Below the pieces are notes generated by a model. That model did not search any database, was not told where the DNA came from, and worked only from the letters and a program-made list of their open reading frames with translations. Both the position numbers and the translations under genes were made by a program. Of a stretch of 64,000 nucleotides of DNA, positions 9,232 to 17,677 are shown piece by piece. The DNA comes from Bradyrhizobium sp. CSA112 (GTDB lineage: Bacteria; Pseudomonadota; Alphaproteobacteria; Rhizobiales; Xanthobacteraceae). Location of the stretch: positions 124,001 through 188,000 of the forward strand of contig NZ_JAACFS010000005.1 of the NCBI RefSeq assembly GCF_029051645.1. Reading direction: 5' to 3'. Numbering within the stretch: position 1 is the first letter of the stretch; each line of letters starts with the position of its first letter.

Positions 9232-9975
9232 GTGGCGCTACCTCCGCTCTCTTCCCCCCAATGGAAAAGCCCGTTGCGCGCGTTCGCATGGGGCGTGAGC
9301 TCGGTCGCCTCCACGGTGCTGACGCTGGTGCTGTTTGCGACCTATCTCGGCATCGGTGCGCTGGCCCATGACAGCCATTACAGCCTGGGCTGGGTGCTAG
9401 GAAGCACGTTGTTGGTCTGGGCAGGCCCGGCGCAGATCATCCTGATCTCGACGCTGGGCTCCGGCGCGACCGCGGTGCAGGCGGCGATTGCGGTGACGGT
9501 GAGTGCGATCCGGCTGTTTCCGATGGTGGTGTCGGTCCTGCCGCTGATGAAAACGCCGCGGACAAAGCGCCGTCATCTCGTGCTGGTGACGCATTTCATC
9601 GCGGTCACGCTGTGGGTCGAATGCTATCGGCTATTGCCGAAGGTCCCGCGCGAGCGCCGCATAGCGTTCACGCACGGGCTGGGCTGTGGCCTTGTCACCG
9701 TTTGCATGGTCGCGACTACGCTTGGCTACGTACTTGCCGCCAAGCTGCCGCCGCTGTTTGCGGCGGCGATCCTGCTGCTGACGCCGCTGGCGTTCCTGCT
9801 TTCGACGGCGCGCAACTGCAGGCAGATATCGGATGTGCTGGCGCTGGTGCTGGGGCTGGCGTTGTTTCCGCTGGTGTCGATGCTGCATACCGGCGTCGAT
9901 ATCCTGGTCAGCGGGGTCACCGCCGGTACCATTGCCTATGGCGCGCACTGGTGGCGGGAGAGGGCGCGCGCATGA
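9232..9975 (+). CDS. AzlC family branched-chain amino-acid exporter, large subunit
   Basis: This integral membrane protein (about 247 residues from GTG 9232) has about six to eight hydrophobic segments and the AzlC-type stretch WAGPAQIILIS. With AzlD it exports branched-chain amino acids or analogues (4-azaleucine resistance in Bacillus). The frame stays open back to ATG 9118, but that codon belongs to an intergenic repeat and the intervening sequence looks non-coding, so I prefer GTG 9232; the start is uncertain. The stop overlaps the azlD start in ATGA, so the pair is translationally coupled. Confidence 0.8.
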   Translation: MALPPLSSPQWKSPLRAFAWGVSSVASTVLTLVLFATYLGIGALAHDSHYSLGWVLGSTLLVWAGPAQIILISTLGSGATAVQAAIAVTVSAIRLFPMVVSVLPLMKTPRTKRRHLVLVTHFIAVTLWVECYRLLPKVPRERRIAFTHGLGCGLVTVCMVATTLGYVLAAKLPPLFAAAILLLTPLAFLLSTARNCRQISDVLALVLGLALFPLVSMLHTGVDILVSGVTAGTIAYGAHWWRERARA

Positions 9976-10316
9976 GCGAGTTTTTTGGCAGCCCGCACGC
10001 GCTGTTGGTTTTGATCCTTGCGGGCTTTCTGCCCAACGAGATCTGGCGCATGGCTGGACTCTGGTTCGGCGCCGGCGTCGATGAGGGCTCCGAAGTCCTG
10101 GTGTGGGTGAGGGCGGTGGCGACCGCGATCCTCGCCGGCGTCATCGCGCAAATCCTGGTGCAGCCGCCGGGCGCGCTGGCCGGCGTGCCGGACTGGCTGC
10201 GTTATGGTGCGGTCGCGGCCGGCTTTGCAGTATTCATGCTGACGCGACGCTCGATCTTTGCCGGTGTGGTCTGCGGCGAGATCGTGCTGCTTGCCGGGAA
10301 ATGGTGGCTCGGTTGA
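9972..10316 (+). CDS. AzlD domain protein, small subunit of amino-acid exporter
   Basis: This 114-residue, very hydrophobic protein has three or four membrane segments, matching AzlD (PF05437). It is the small partner of the upstream AzlC protein. The ATG overlaps the azlC stop by four bases. The N-terminal stretch LILAGFLPNEIWRM is typical of the family. Substrate specificity cannot be read from sequence. Confidence 0.8.
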   Translation: MSEFFGSPHALLVLILAGFLPNEIWRMAGLWFGAGVDEGSEVLVWVRAVATAILAGVIAQILVQPPGALAGVPDWLRYGAVAAGFAVFMLTRRSIFAGVVCGEIVLLAGKWWLG

Positions 10317-10375
10317 TTGCAGGCGACGGATAATCCGCTACTGTCCGGCGCACAGGAATCTCACTGGATTAGAAT

Positions 10376-10867
10376 ATGGTTCGAGAAAGTGAAATCCGCG
10401 AAGGTGAACTGACCGTCGACATGCCGCCGGCCCGCGACGCCGGGCTGGTGTTTATCGGCCGCATCCGCACGCCCTGGAAGTCGCGCCTGGAAACGCCTCG
10501 GCAGGGCCGCCAAGACGGCCCGGTCTGCCGGCTCGAGATTTTCGAACCCTGGGTGCCCGCGATCAAGGGCATCGACTTCTACGAGAATCTCGAGGTGATC
10601 TACTGGCTGCATCAGTCGCGCCGCGATTTGGTGCTGCAAAGCCCGAAGAACAACCAGAAAACCCGCGGCACGTTTTCGCTGCGCTCGCCGGTGCGGCCGA
10701 ATCCGATTGGCACCTCGATCGTGAAGTTCGTCAAGATCGAGGGCAACGTCATCCTGGTGCGCGGCCTCGACTGCCTCGACGAAACGCCGCTGCTCGACGT
10801 CAAGCCCGACCGCTGCGAATTTACGCCGCTGGCGCCGCCACAGGCAGGCGATTTCGAGACGGAGTAG
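10376..10867 (+). CDS. TsaA-like / TrmO family protein (tRNA m6t6A37 methyltransferase)
   Basis: This 163-residue protein has one TsaA domain. It begins at [11 protein letters not shown] (about residue 23) and contains the signature [10 protein letters not shown] (about 106-115). E. coli TrmO uses SAM to N6-methylate t6A37 in tRNA-Thr. The Agrobacterium homologue is annotated VirR. E. coli TrmO is longer (about 235 residues) with an extra C-terminal domain. This short form has the core only, so TrmO activity is inferred from family. Confidence 0.8.
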   Translation: MVRESEIREGELTVDMPPARDAGLVFIGRIRTPWKSRLETPRQGRQDGPVCRLEIFEPWVPAIKGIDFYENLEVIYWLHQSRRDLVLQSPKNNQKTRGTFSLRSPVRPNPIGTSIVKFVKIEGNVILVRGLDCLDETPLLDVKPDRCEFTPLAPPQAGDFETE

Positions 10868-10873
10868 TTACGC

Positions 10874-10962
10874 GTAGCCCGGATGGAGCGAAGCGAAATC
10901 CGGGAGCGATATCGCAAACGTCGCACAAATCCCCGGATTGCGCTTCGCTCCATCCGGGCTAC
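10874..10962. repeat. inverted repeat (GTAGCCCGGATGG family)
   Basis: GTAGCCCGGATGGAGCGAAG at 10874 is mirrored by CTTCGCTCCATCCGGGCTAC ending at 10962, with a short divergent centre. The long hairpin lies between the convergent trmO-like and HIT genes and could act as a transcript end. This is a common dispersed element of Bradyrhizobium intergenic regions. Confidence 0.75.
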
Positions 10963-10969
10963 GGAATCG

Positions 10970-11389
10970 CTATAGCGCCGCGGCCAGCTTGGTCGCGTTG
11001 TCTTCCAGCACCTTGACGTCTTCCTTGCGGCTCGCGGGCGGCAGCAGGGCGACGCCGTCGTGGCGCGGCATGACGTGCATGTGCAGGTGAAACACGACTT
11101 GCCCGCCTGCGGGCTCGTTGAATTGCTGCACGGTGATGCCGTCGGCATTGAAGACCTTCATGGCGGCGGCGGCGATCTTGTGTGCGGCGCGCGCGACATG
11201 GGCGTAATCGTCGGGCGCGATGTCGAGGATGTTGCGGGCAGGGACCTTCGGGATCACCAGGGTGTGGCCCGGCGAACGCGGCATGATGTCGAGGAAGGCC
11301 AAGACGTGTTCGTCCTCGTAAACCTTGTGGCAGGGAAACTCGCCGCGCAGGATTTTTGCGAAGGGGTTGTTGGCGTCATAGGCGGGCAT
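10970..11389 (-). CDS. HIT family nucleotide hydrolase/transferase
   Basis: This 139-residue HIT-family protein has the histidine triad HLHMHV (the catalytic central His) near residues 95-100. Upstream are the nucleotide-binding stretch FLDIMPRSPGHTLVIPK and the N-terminal FAKILRGE. Such proteins hydrolyse AMP-lysine or AMP-NH2-type nucleoside phosphoramidates. ATG 11389 is chosen because GGAAGAA sits just upstream; an in-frame ATG at 11431 is possible. It is on the same strand and 50 bases downstream of the FemAB-like gene, so it is probably co-transcribed. Confidence 0.9.
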   Translation of the reverse strand: MPAYDANNPFAKILRGEFPCHKVYEDEHVLAFLDIMPRSPGHTLVIPKVPARNILDIAPDDYAHVARAAHKIAAAAMKVFNADGITVQQFNEPAGGQVVFHLHMHVMPRHDGVALLPPASRKEDVKVLEDNATKLAAAL

Positions 11390-11439
11390 GGTTCTTCCCT
11401 CGAGGTTTGGTCGCAATTTCACGTCGCTCATCGAACAGG

Positions 11440-12678
11440 TCAAGCCTCGTCGGCTGCTTTGCGGAACGGTCCGGCTTCCGCCAATTCGCGTCCGACCTCC
11501 GCCACATAGGCGCGCTCACGCTTCAGGTAGTCCGCGATCGCGCGGCGCAAATCGGGATCGGCGATGAAGTGTGCGGAGTAGGTGGTTTGCGGCAGGTAGC
11601 CGCGGGCCAGCTTGTGCTCGCCCTGTGCGCCGGCCTCGACGATCCTCAGGCCGCGCTGGATCGCAAAATCGATGGCCTGATAATAGCAGACCTCGAAATG
11701 CAGGAACGGGTGATGCTCTATCGCACCCCAGTTGCGGCCGAATAGTGTATCCGAGCCGATGAAATTGATGGCGCCGGCGATCCAGCGGCCGTTGCGCTTG
11801 GCCATTACCAGCAGCACGTCGCGGCTCATGCTCTCGCCGATCAGCGAGAAGAATTTTCGGGTGAGATAAGGCCGGCCCCATTTGCGCGAGCCGGTCTCCA
11901 TGTAGAACGTGAAGAATGCATCCCACGCGTCCTCGGTGATGTCGGCTCCCGTGAGATGGTGGATGGTGATACCAGCGGCAACGGCCTCGCGCCGCTCGCG
12001 CTTGATCGCCTTGCGGTGGCGCGAGTTCAGCGAGTTCAGGAAGTCGTCGAAAGTCCCGTAGCCTTCATTGTGCCAGTGAAACTGCTGGTCGTTCCGCTGC
12101 AGGAAGCCGTGCCGGCCTAAGAGTTTCGCTTCCGCCTCGCGGGCGAATGTCACATGCACGGAAGAGGCGCCGGTCGCGTTGCAGAGCGCCATCAGTCCGC
12201 TCGCGAGCGCCGAGCCTATGCGGTCGCGGTCGACGCCGTCGCGAATCATTAGCCGCGGTCCAGTCGCGGGGGTGAAGGGCACCGAGGCCTGTAGTTTCGG
12301 ATAATAGTGCCCGCCGGCGCGTTCATAGGCATCCGCCCAGCCGCGGTCGAAGACATATTCGCCCTGGGAGTGCGATTTCAGATAGCAGGGCACGATCCCG
12401 ACGATGTCGCCGCCGAGCCGCGCCAAGAGATGCCGCGCACCCCAGCCGGTGCGGGCGCAGGCCGAGCCGGAGGCTTCGGCGGCCGAGAAAAATGCATGAG
12501 AAACGAATGGGTTATAGACGGGCTTACAGGAAACGCTTTGAGACCCGGTTGCAGCCAGCGTGTCGAGATTTTCGAGACTGTTCGGATTCGGCTTTGGATT
12601 GGCGCAGGCGTCCCAATCCGCAGCCTTGATGTCGCTGACGGAGGGGACGGCTTCGAGGGTGATTTCGGATGACGCCAT
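11440..12678 (-). CDS. FemAB-like GNAT superfamily acyltransferase (PF04339 type)
   Basis: This 412-residue protein resembles the peptidoglycan-biosynthesis/FemAB-like family PF04339 of the GNAT fold. It has the characteristic HYYPKLQASVPFTPATGPRL (about 122-141), a basic SRHRKAIKRERR region, and a C-terminal GAQGEHKLARGYLP. Members are often annotated GNAT N-acetyltransferase; the acceptor is not established. No signal peptide is seen, so it is likely cytoplasmic. It is upstream of the HIT gene and on the same strand as the GDPD and RidA genes. Confidence 0.82.
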   Translation of the reverse strand: MASSEITLEAVPSVSDIKAADWDACANPKPNPNSLENLDTLAATGSQSVSCKPVYNPFVSHAFFSAAEASGSACARTGWGARHLLARLGGDIVGIVPCYLKSHSQGEYVFDRGWADAYERAGGHYYPKLQASVPFTPATGPRLMIRDGVDRDRIGSALASGLMALCNATGASSVHVTFAREAEAKLLGRHGFLQRNDQQFHWHNEGYGTFDDFLNSLNSRHRKAIKRERREAVAAGITIHHLTGADITEDAWDAFFTFYMETGSRKWGRPYLTRKFFSLIGESMSRDVLLVMAKRNGRWIAGAINFIGSDTLFGRNWGAIEHHPFLHFEVCYYQAIDFAIQRGLRIVEAGAQGEHKLARGYLPQTTYSAHFIADPDLRRAIADYLKRERAYVAEVGRELAEAGPFRKAADEA

Positions 12679-12785
12679 CTAGAAATTCAAACCGGTCCCA
12701 TCATGCGATCAGCCATCGCCATGTGACCAACGCCCTGCAAAGATCGTGCATCGGGCGGGTGAGTTCAAGGTGGGCGGTGCGCGCA

Positions 12786-13538
12786 TCAGGTTCCCGGCAG
12801 GAACTCCTCGAAGATGATCTGGTCGGCATAGCGCGCGGCACGCGCGCGCTGCTCGGGCGTGCGCACGGTCCAGGCGAGCAGCGGCAGGCCGAAGACGTTG
12901 CGGGCGATCCAGGGAGCGACCGCGGGCAATTCGTTCACCCAATAGGCGACGAAATGCGGCCGGCTCCAGAAGGCGTGACGGAGATGCGTCATGCCTCGGC
13001 GCTGTTCCACCGAGGCTTCGGGCCATTCCTCGGCGGTATATTCGCGCTCCGCCACGATGCCGCGGGCGCGGCCGGGGATCAGTTCGCGCAGCGCCACCAC
13101 CTGGTCCGGGTCGAATGACATGCCGACCGCAGGGCCGTCATACGAGGCGAGCACCTCCGCCATCCGTTTCACCAGCCGGCGATCACCGCCGAAATGGCTT
13201 TTGACCTCGATCACCAGCGGTACGCGGCCGGCGACGAGCGAACAGAGATCGCCGAGCGTCATCATCCGCTCCGGCGTGTTCTTGAAGCTGACAGCCTTGA
13301 GTTCGGCCGCGGTCTTGCCGAGCAGCGCGCCGGAACCCTCGGTGAGGCGGCCGAGCGCGTTGTCATGATGCACCATTGCTTCGCCATCCAACGAAAGCTG
13401 GATGTCGCATTCGATGGCGAAATTGCCGTCGACGGCGGCCTGCGCGGCGGCCGGCATATTCTCGACAATGCCGCGCGAAATATCATGCAGGCCGCGGTGG
13501 GCGACCGGCCGTGCCGTCAGCCAGTCCGGAGCACGCAT
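12786..13538 (-). CDS. glycerophosphodiester phosphodiesterase
   Basis: This 250-residue GDPD TIM-barrel enzyme hydrolyses glycerophosphodiesters to glycerol-3-phosphate and an alcohol. Family signatures present are VAHRGLH (catalytic His near 14), the acidic E-x-D in IECDIQLS, VHHDNALGRLT (second catalytic His) and VIEVKSH. It has no signal peptide, so the cytoplasmic type. ATG 13538 lies 15 bases from the stop of the RidA gene on the same strand, suggesting an operon. The frame continues upstream inside RidA, which I regard as a shadow. Confidence 0.9.
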   Translation of the reverse strand: MRAPDWLTARPVAHRGLHDISRGIVENMPAAAQAAVDGNFAIECDIQLSLDGEAMVHHDNALGRLTEGSGALLGKTAAELKAVSFKNTPERMMTLGDLCSLVAGRVPLVIEVKSHFGGDRRLVKRMAEVLASYDGPAVGMSFDPDQVVALRELIPGRARGIVAEREYTAEEWPEASVEQRRGMTHLRHAFWSRPHFVAYWVNELPAVAPWIARNVFGLPLLAWTVRTPEQRARAARYADQIIFEEFLPGT

Positions 13539-13552
13539 CGGAACGGTCCCGC

Positions 13553-14020
13553 TCAGGACACCTCGAAGACGGCGTCCACCTCGACGGCGGCATCCGAGGG
13601 CAGGGAGGCGACGCCGACGGTGGTGCGGGCATGCCGGCCCTTGTCGCCGAACGCCGTGACCATCAGGTCGGAGGCGCCGTTGAGCACCTTGGGCCCGTCG
13701 AGGAAGTCGGGCGCGGAATTGATGAAGCCGCCGAGCCTGACGACGCGTACAACCTTGTCGAGATCGCCGAGCGCGGCCTTGACCTGGGCCAGCAGGTTGA
13801 CGCCACAGCCCTGCGCCGCGGCGTAGCCCTGTTCGATGGTGACGCCGGCACCCAACTTGCCCTTGGCGATCAGCTTGCCTTCCGCATTGGCGCACACCTG
13901 GCCGGAGACGAACAGCAGGTTGCCGCTACGCACGAAGCCGACGTAGTTCGCCATGGGGGTGCGGGGCTCGTTCAGAACGATGCCTTGTGCCGCCAGCTTC
14001 TGTTCGACTGTACCCGCCAT
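13553..14020 (-). CDS. RidA/YjgF-YER057c-UK114 family protein
   Basis: This 155-residue RidA-fold protein is longer than canonical RidA (about 130) and matches the YjgH/UK114-like subgroup with LFVSGQVCANAEGKLIAKG. RidA proteins deaminate reactive enamine/imine intermediates. The conserved Arg of RidA (in a C-terminal RVEIE-like context) is not obvious here; the end reads AVEVDAVFEV. Deaminase activity is therefore uncertain. It is first gene of a probable RidA-GDPD transcription unit. A second, unrelated RidA copy is at 21615. Confidence 0.85.
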   Translation of the reverse strand: MAGTVEQKLAAQGIVLNEPRTPMANYVGFVRSGNLLFVSGQVCANAEGKLIAKGKLGAGVTIEQGYAAAQGCGVNLLAQVKAALGDLDKVVRVVRLGGFINSAPDFLDGPKVLNGASDLMVTAFGDKGRHARTTVGVASLPSDAAVEVDAVFEVS

Positions 14021-14272
14021 GTTTTTGTCCCCGCTTGATTTGATTGAACTGACCCGCGATCAGGCCGCATTGTTTCGCGCATCGCGCCGCTCGTTGCAAG
14101 CGACGGTCGATCTGTGTCCCGCGCTCGCGATCGAAGCGAAATCCCGCCGGAAAATGCCGAAAAGCGGGGCGCTTCGGCCGCTAATTCTTGCGTTTTTGTG
14201 GCGCGGCCCTAGTTGCGACGCAATGGAGCCGTCACTAATGTAATCGAATCTCCCTTGAGGAAAAAACTGGAC

Positions 14273-15139
14273 ATGGCTAGCTCGTTCCCGATTCCGGTCC
14301 GCGCTTTGGCGCTCTCGGTTGCCGCGACCTTGATATCCGGCTTCGCAGGCGGACCAGCGCTGGCAGGCGCAAGCGGGCCGTTTCTCGCTCACCAGGCGCT
14401 GTATGAACTGAAACTGGTCAAGTCGCGCGGGACCAACGCGATATCAGGCGCACGCGGCCGCATCCTCTACAATTTCTCAGGCAGCGCCTGCGAGGGCTAC
14501 ACGTCCGAATTCCGCCAGGTGTCCGAGCTCGACAGCGGCGAGGGCAAGCTGACACTGAGCGACCTTCGCTCGCGCTCCTGGGAAGACGCTTCCGGCAAGA
14601 GCTATCGCTTCAAGATCGACACCCGCATGAACGATGCCGACTCCGCGCCGATCGACGGCGTGGCGGAGCGGGCCGGCGACCGCATCACGGTCAAGCTGAA
14701 GCAGCCGGTTGCGAAGACGTTCGAGCTCGACGGCAAGATCGTGTTCCCGACCGAGCAGATCAAGCACATCATCGCCGCCGCCCGCGAGGGCAAATCGGTG
14801 CTGGAGCTGATGGTCTATGACGGCTCCGACAATGGCGAGAAGGTCTACAATACGCTGTCAGTGATCGGGCAGCCGATCCCGGGCACGCGCAGCATCGCAT
14901 CGCCCGATCCCTCGACCGCCAACGACCAGATGAAGACGCTGACCCGCTGGCCCGTGACCGTGAGCTATTACGACCGCGACGCCAAGGCGAAAGATGGCGA
15001 GCAGACACCGGTTTACGCGATGTCATTCGAGCTGTTCGAGAACGGCGTCTCCCGCGCGCTGGTGCTCGACTACAATGATTTCGTGATCTCGGGCGCGATG
15101 GGCCGCTTCGATGTCAGGGATTCCAAGCCGTGTAAGTAA
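14273..15139 (+). CDS. EipB family periplasmic cell-envelope integrity protein (DUF1849)
   Basis: This 288-residue exported protein has a signal peptide (about 1-33, ending ALA). The rest matches DUF1849/EipB: HQALYELKL at the mature N-terminus, ARGRILYNFSGSACEGYT, and a final Cys in SKPCK. In Brucella EipB is a beta-spiral periplasmic protein needed for envelope integrity, with a disulphide between two such cysteines. Both are present here. The chosen ATG 14273 gives the signal peptide; the frame opens upstream at 14213 with no better start. Confidence 0.88.
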   Translation: MASSFPIPVRALALSVAATLISGFAGGPALAGASGPFLAHQALYELKLVKSRGTNAISGARGRILYNFSGSACEGYTSEFRQVSELDSGEGKLTLSDLRSRSWEDASGKSYRFKIDTRMNDADSAPIDGVAERAGDRITVKLKQPVAKTFELDGKIVFPTEQIKHIIAAAREGKSVLELMVYDGSDNGEKVYNTLSVIGQPIPGTRSIASPDPSTANDQMKTLTRWPVTVSYYDRDAKAKDGEQTPVYAMSFELFENGVSRALVLDYNDFVISGAMGRFDVRDSKPCK

Positions 15140-15204
15140 GCGCACCGTCCCGCCGGTCGGCACCCCGGAGACTGCGCCCGCGCGTCTTCAACGTTCGCTT
15201 GATG

Positions 15205-15423
15205 TCATCCGTGCGTGAAGTCGCCGGGCTTCAATCCGAGCGCTTTGACGGCTGGCTCCGGAAGCGGTCCCCAAGCTTCGACCCTTTCGTTCGGGGCCAT
15301 CATTGCGGCGATAATTGCCTCGGCCTTTGCCGGATCCTGCTCAGCCACATAGTAGACCGAGCGAACGGGTGAACCGCCTCCCAACGGTTCGGTTGTTACG
15401 AGGACGACCTGACCATTTGCCAT
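15205..15423 (-). CDS. small hypothetical protein (72 aa)
   Basis: ATG 15423 opens a 72-residue frame beginning MANGQVVLVTTEPLGGG, with alternating acidic and hydrophobic residues (YYVAEQDPAKAEAIIAAMM) and ending GDFTHG. It has no signal peptide, membrane segment or cysteine. Codon use looks like that of its neighbours, and the protein reads as a folded alpha/beta domain. The frame is open upstream into the E1 alpha promoter, so the start is uncertain. It is divergent from the E1 alpha gene. I recognise no family. Confidence 0.55.
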   Translation of the reverse strand: MANGQVVLVTTEPLGGGSPVRSVYYVAEQDPAKAEAIIAAMMAPNERVEAWGPLPEPAVKALGLKPGDFTHG

Positions 15424-15584
15424 GTTTCCGTATACCACTGACGTGATGTCGCTTCCACGGTGGTAGTGGCCGATCCCCACAAAGCCGCGGTGCAGCAACG
15501 GCTGTTTGGGTGCACCATCTTGTATTGTTCTGGTCGAGCACCAATTACCAACATGGGAGGCACAATCGCTCCAGGAGCGATGAC

Positions 15585-16685
15585 GTGGCCAGTAAGAAAA
15601 TGGCAGACGGAGGGCTGCCGGTGGTCGCGCGCTTTGAGGTGCGCCACCGCAATTACCTCGCGCCAGACGGCTCGATAAACAGGCCGCTCCCCGCGTTCGC
15701 CTCCGATGCAAATTTGCTGGTCTCGCTCTATCGAGCGATGGTGTTGCTTCGCAGCTTTGATCGAAAGGCTGTTGCACTGCAACGCACCGGACGGCTTGGG
15801 ACCTATGCCGTTTCGCTCGGCCAGGAGGCGGTGTCCGTTGGCATCGCCAGCGCGATGCGGAGCGAAGACGTCCTGCTGCCCTCCTATCGGGATAACGGTG
15901 CGCTGCTCTGGCGCGGCGTCAATCCGGAAGAGATTCTGTTGTTCTGGGGCGGCGATGAGCGGGGCAATCACTTCTCCGGACCGGTCGAGGATTTTCCATT
16001 TTGCGTTCCGGTGGGATCGCAGGCGCCGCATGCCGCTGGGGTTGGCTATGCCTTCAAGCTGCGTAAAGAGCCGCGCGTCGCCGTATGCCTGTTCGGCGAC
16101 GGCGCCACCTCGAAGGGCGATGTCTACGAAGCGATGAATTTTGCCGGTGTGCACAAATTGCCGGTCGTGTTCGTCGCCACCAACAATCAATGGGCCATAT
16201 CCGTACCCTTGCGGCTGCAGACCGGTTGCGAAACCCTGGCGCAGAAGGCCATCGCCGCCGGGTTCATCGGTGAGCAGGTGGACGGGAGCGACGTGGTGGC
16301 GGTGCGCGCCGCGGCTGAAGAAGCCGTTGCCGCGGCCCGCGACGGCCAAGGGCCGCGCTTTATCGAGGCGCTTGCCTACCGGCTCGGCGATCACACAACC
16401 TCTGACGACGCATCACGCTATCGTCAGGAGGCAGAAGTTCAGGCGCGCTGGAGGGAAGAGCCGATTGCACGGTTGAGAGCCTTTCTCGTCGGCCAAAAAA
16501 TGTGGAGCAAGGCGGAGGAGGAACGGCTTGCCGCGGAGTGCCATGAGCGCGTCGAGGCAGCGGTCGAGCGCTACCTGGCAACAGAGCCGCGCCGACCCGA
16601 AACCATGTTCGATCACCTTTATGCCGAACTGCCCGAGGTCTATGCCGCGCAGCGCCGCGAACTCGCGGGAGAGGGCGATGTCTGA
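15585..16685 (+). CDS. 2-oxoacid dehydrogenase E1 component, alpha subunit (pyruvate/branched-chain type)
   Basis: This 366-residue E1 alpha binds thiamine diphosphate and, with E1 beta, decarboxylates a 2-oxoacid. The TPP motif is intact: GDGATSKGD followed by NNQWAIS. QRTGRLGTYAVSLGQEA and PSYRDNGALLWRG match the Bacillus PdhA/BkdA type, so pyruvate or branched-chain 2-oxoacids are both possible. GTG 15585 is chosen because AGGAG lies 7 bases upstream; ATG 15600 is the alternative. It overlaps E1 beta by 8 bases and heads an E1a-E1b-E2 operon. Confidence 0.9.
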   Translation: MASKKMADGGLPVVARFEVRHRNYLAPDGSINRPLPAFASDANLLVSLYRAMVLLRSFDRKAVALQRTGRLGTYAVSLGQEAVSVGIASAMRSEDVLLPSYRDNGALLWRGVNPEEILLFWGGDERGNHFSGPVEDFPFCVPVGSQAPHAAGVGYAFKLRKEPRVAVCLFGDGATSKGDVYEAMNFAGVHKLPVVFVATNNQWAISVPLRLQTGCETLAQKAIAAGFIGEQVDGSDVVAVRAAAEEAVAAARDGQGPRFIEALAYRLGDHTTSDDASRYRQEAEVQARWREEPIARLRAFLVGQKMWSKAEEERLAAECHERVEAAVERYLATEPRRPETMFDHLYAELPEVYAAQRRELAGEGDV

Positions 16686-17658
16686 GATGACGTTGGTCGA
16701 AGCCATCAATCTGGCGCTCGCCCGCGCAATGGAGGATGATCCTGATGTGATCGTGCTTGGCGAGGATGTCGGCATTAATGGCGGCGTCTTCCGCGCGACC
16801 GCCGGGCTGCAAACGCGTTTCGGGTCGGAGCGCGTCCTCGATACGCCGCTTGCCGAACTCCTGATCAGCGGACTCTGTGTCGGCATGGCGGCGCAGGGGT
16901 TGAAGCCCATCGGCGAGATCCAGTTTATGGGATTTCTGTATCCCTGCATCGATCAACTGGTGAATCACGCTTCCCGAATCCGCAACCGCAGCCAGGGACG
17001 GCTCACTTGTCCCATGGTTCTGCGCACGCCGCATGGCGCCGGCATCCGCGCGCCCGAGCATCATTCCGAAAGCACCGAGGCGATGCTCGCCCATATCCCC
17101 GGCTTGCGCGTTGTCATTCCTTCGTCGCCGGAACGCGCATACGGACTGCTCCTCGCCGCGATCCGCGATCCCGATCCGGTGGTGTTTCTGGAGCCGACCC
17201 GCATCTACCGCGCGGCGAAAGGCGAGGTGGAAGACAACGGCGAAGCCTTGCCGCTGGATGTCGCCTTTGTCCTGCGGGAAGGCCGCGACGTCACGCTGAT
17301 TAGCTGGGGGGCGATGCTGAAGGAAACCATGGCGGCTGCCGACGCGCTCGCCGTCGAGGGTATCACAGCCGAGGTCGTCGATCTCGCCACGCTCAAGCCT
17401 TACGATGAAGTCACGGTGCTCGGTTCGGTGGCAAAAACCGGGCGTTGCGTCATTGTGCACGAGGCGACACGCACCGGCGGATTCGGAGCCGAGATCGCCG
17501 CGCTGATCGCCGAACGCAGCCTGACCTCTCTGCTCGCACCTGTAGCCCGCATCACCGGCTACGATACGGTGATTCCGATGGCCCGGCTCGAGCAGCACAT
17601 GATGCCGTCGGTCGGTCGTATCGTCACGGCCGCGCGAAAGGCCTGCCAGTTCAGTTGA
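16678..17658 (+). CDS. 2-oxoacid dehydrogenase E1 component, beta subunit
   Basis: This 326-residue transketolase-like beta subunit carries VIVLGEDVGINGGVFRAT near the N-terminus, the conserved DTPLAELLISG, and HGAGIRAPEHHSES. The C-terminal transketolase domain includes HEATRTGGFGAEIAA. It forms the alpha2beta2 E1 with the preceding gene. The ATG overlaps the alpha stop and GGAGAGGGCG acts as ribosome site. Subunits split into alpha and beta distinguish this operon from the single-chain AceE pyruvate dehydrogenases. Confidence 0.93.
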   Translation: MSEMTLVEAINLALARAMEDDPDVIVLGEDVGINGGVFRATAGLQTRFGSERVLDTPLAELLISGLCVGMAAQGLKPIGEIQFMGFLYPCIDQLVNHASRIRNRSQGRLTCPMVLRTPHGAGIRAPEHHSESTEAMLAHIPGLRVVIPSSPERAYGLLLAAIRDPDPVVFLEPTRIYRAAKGEVEDNGEALPLDVAFVLREGRDVTLISWGAMLKETMAAADALAVEGITAEVVDLATLKPYDEVTVLGSVAKTGRCVIVHEATRTGGFGAEIAALIAERSLTSLLAPVARITGYDTVIPMARLEQHMMPSVGRIVTAARKACQFS

Positions 17659-17677
17659 TGTTCAGCGGACTTATCTC

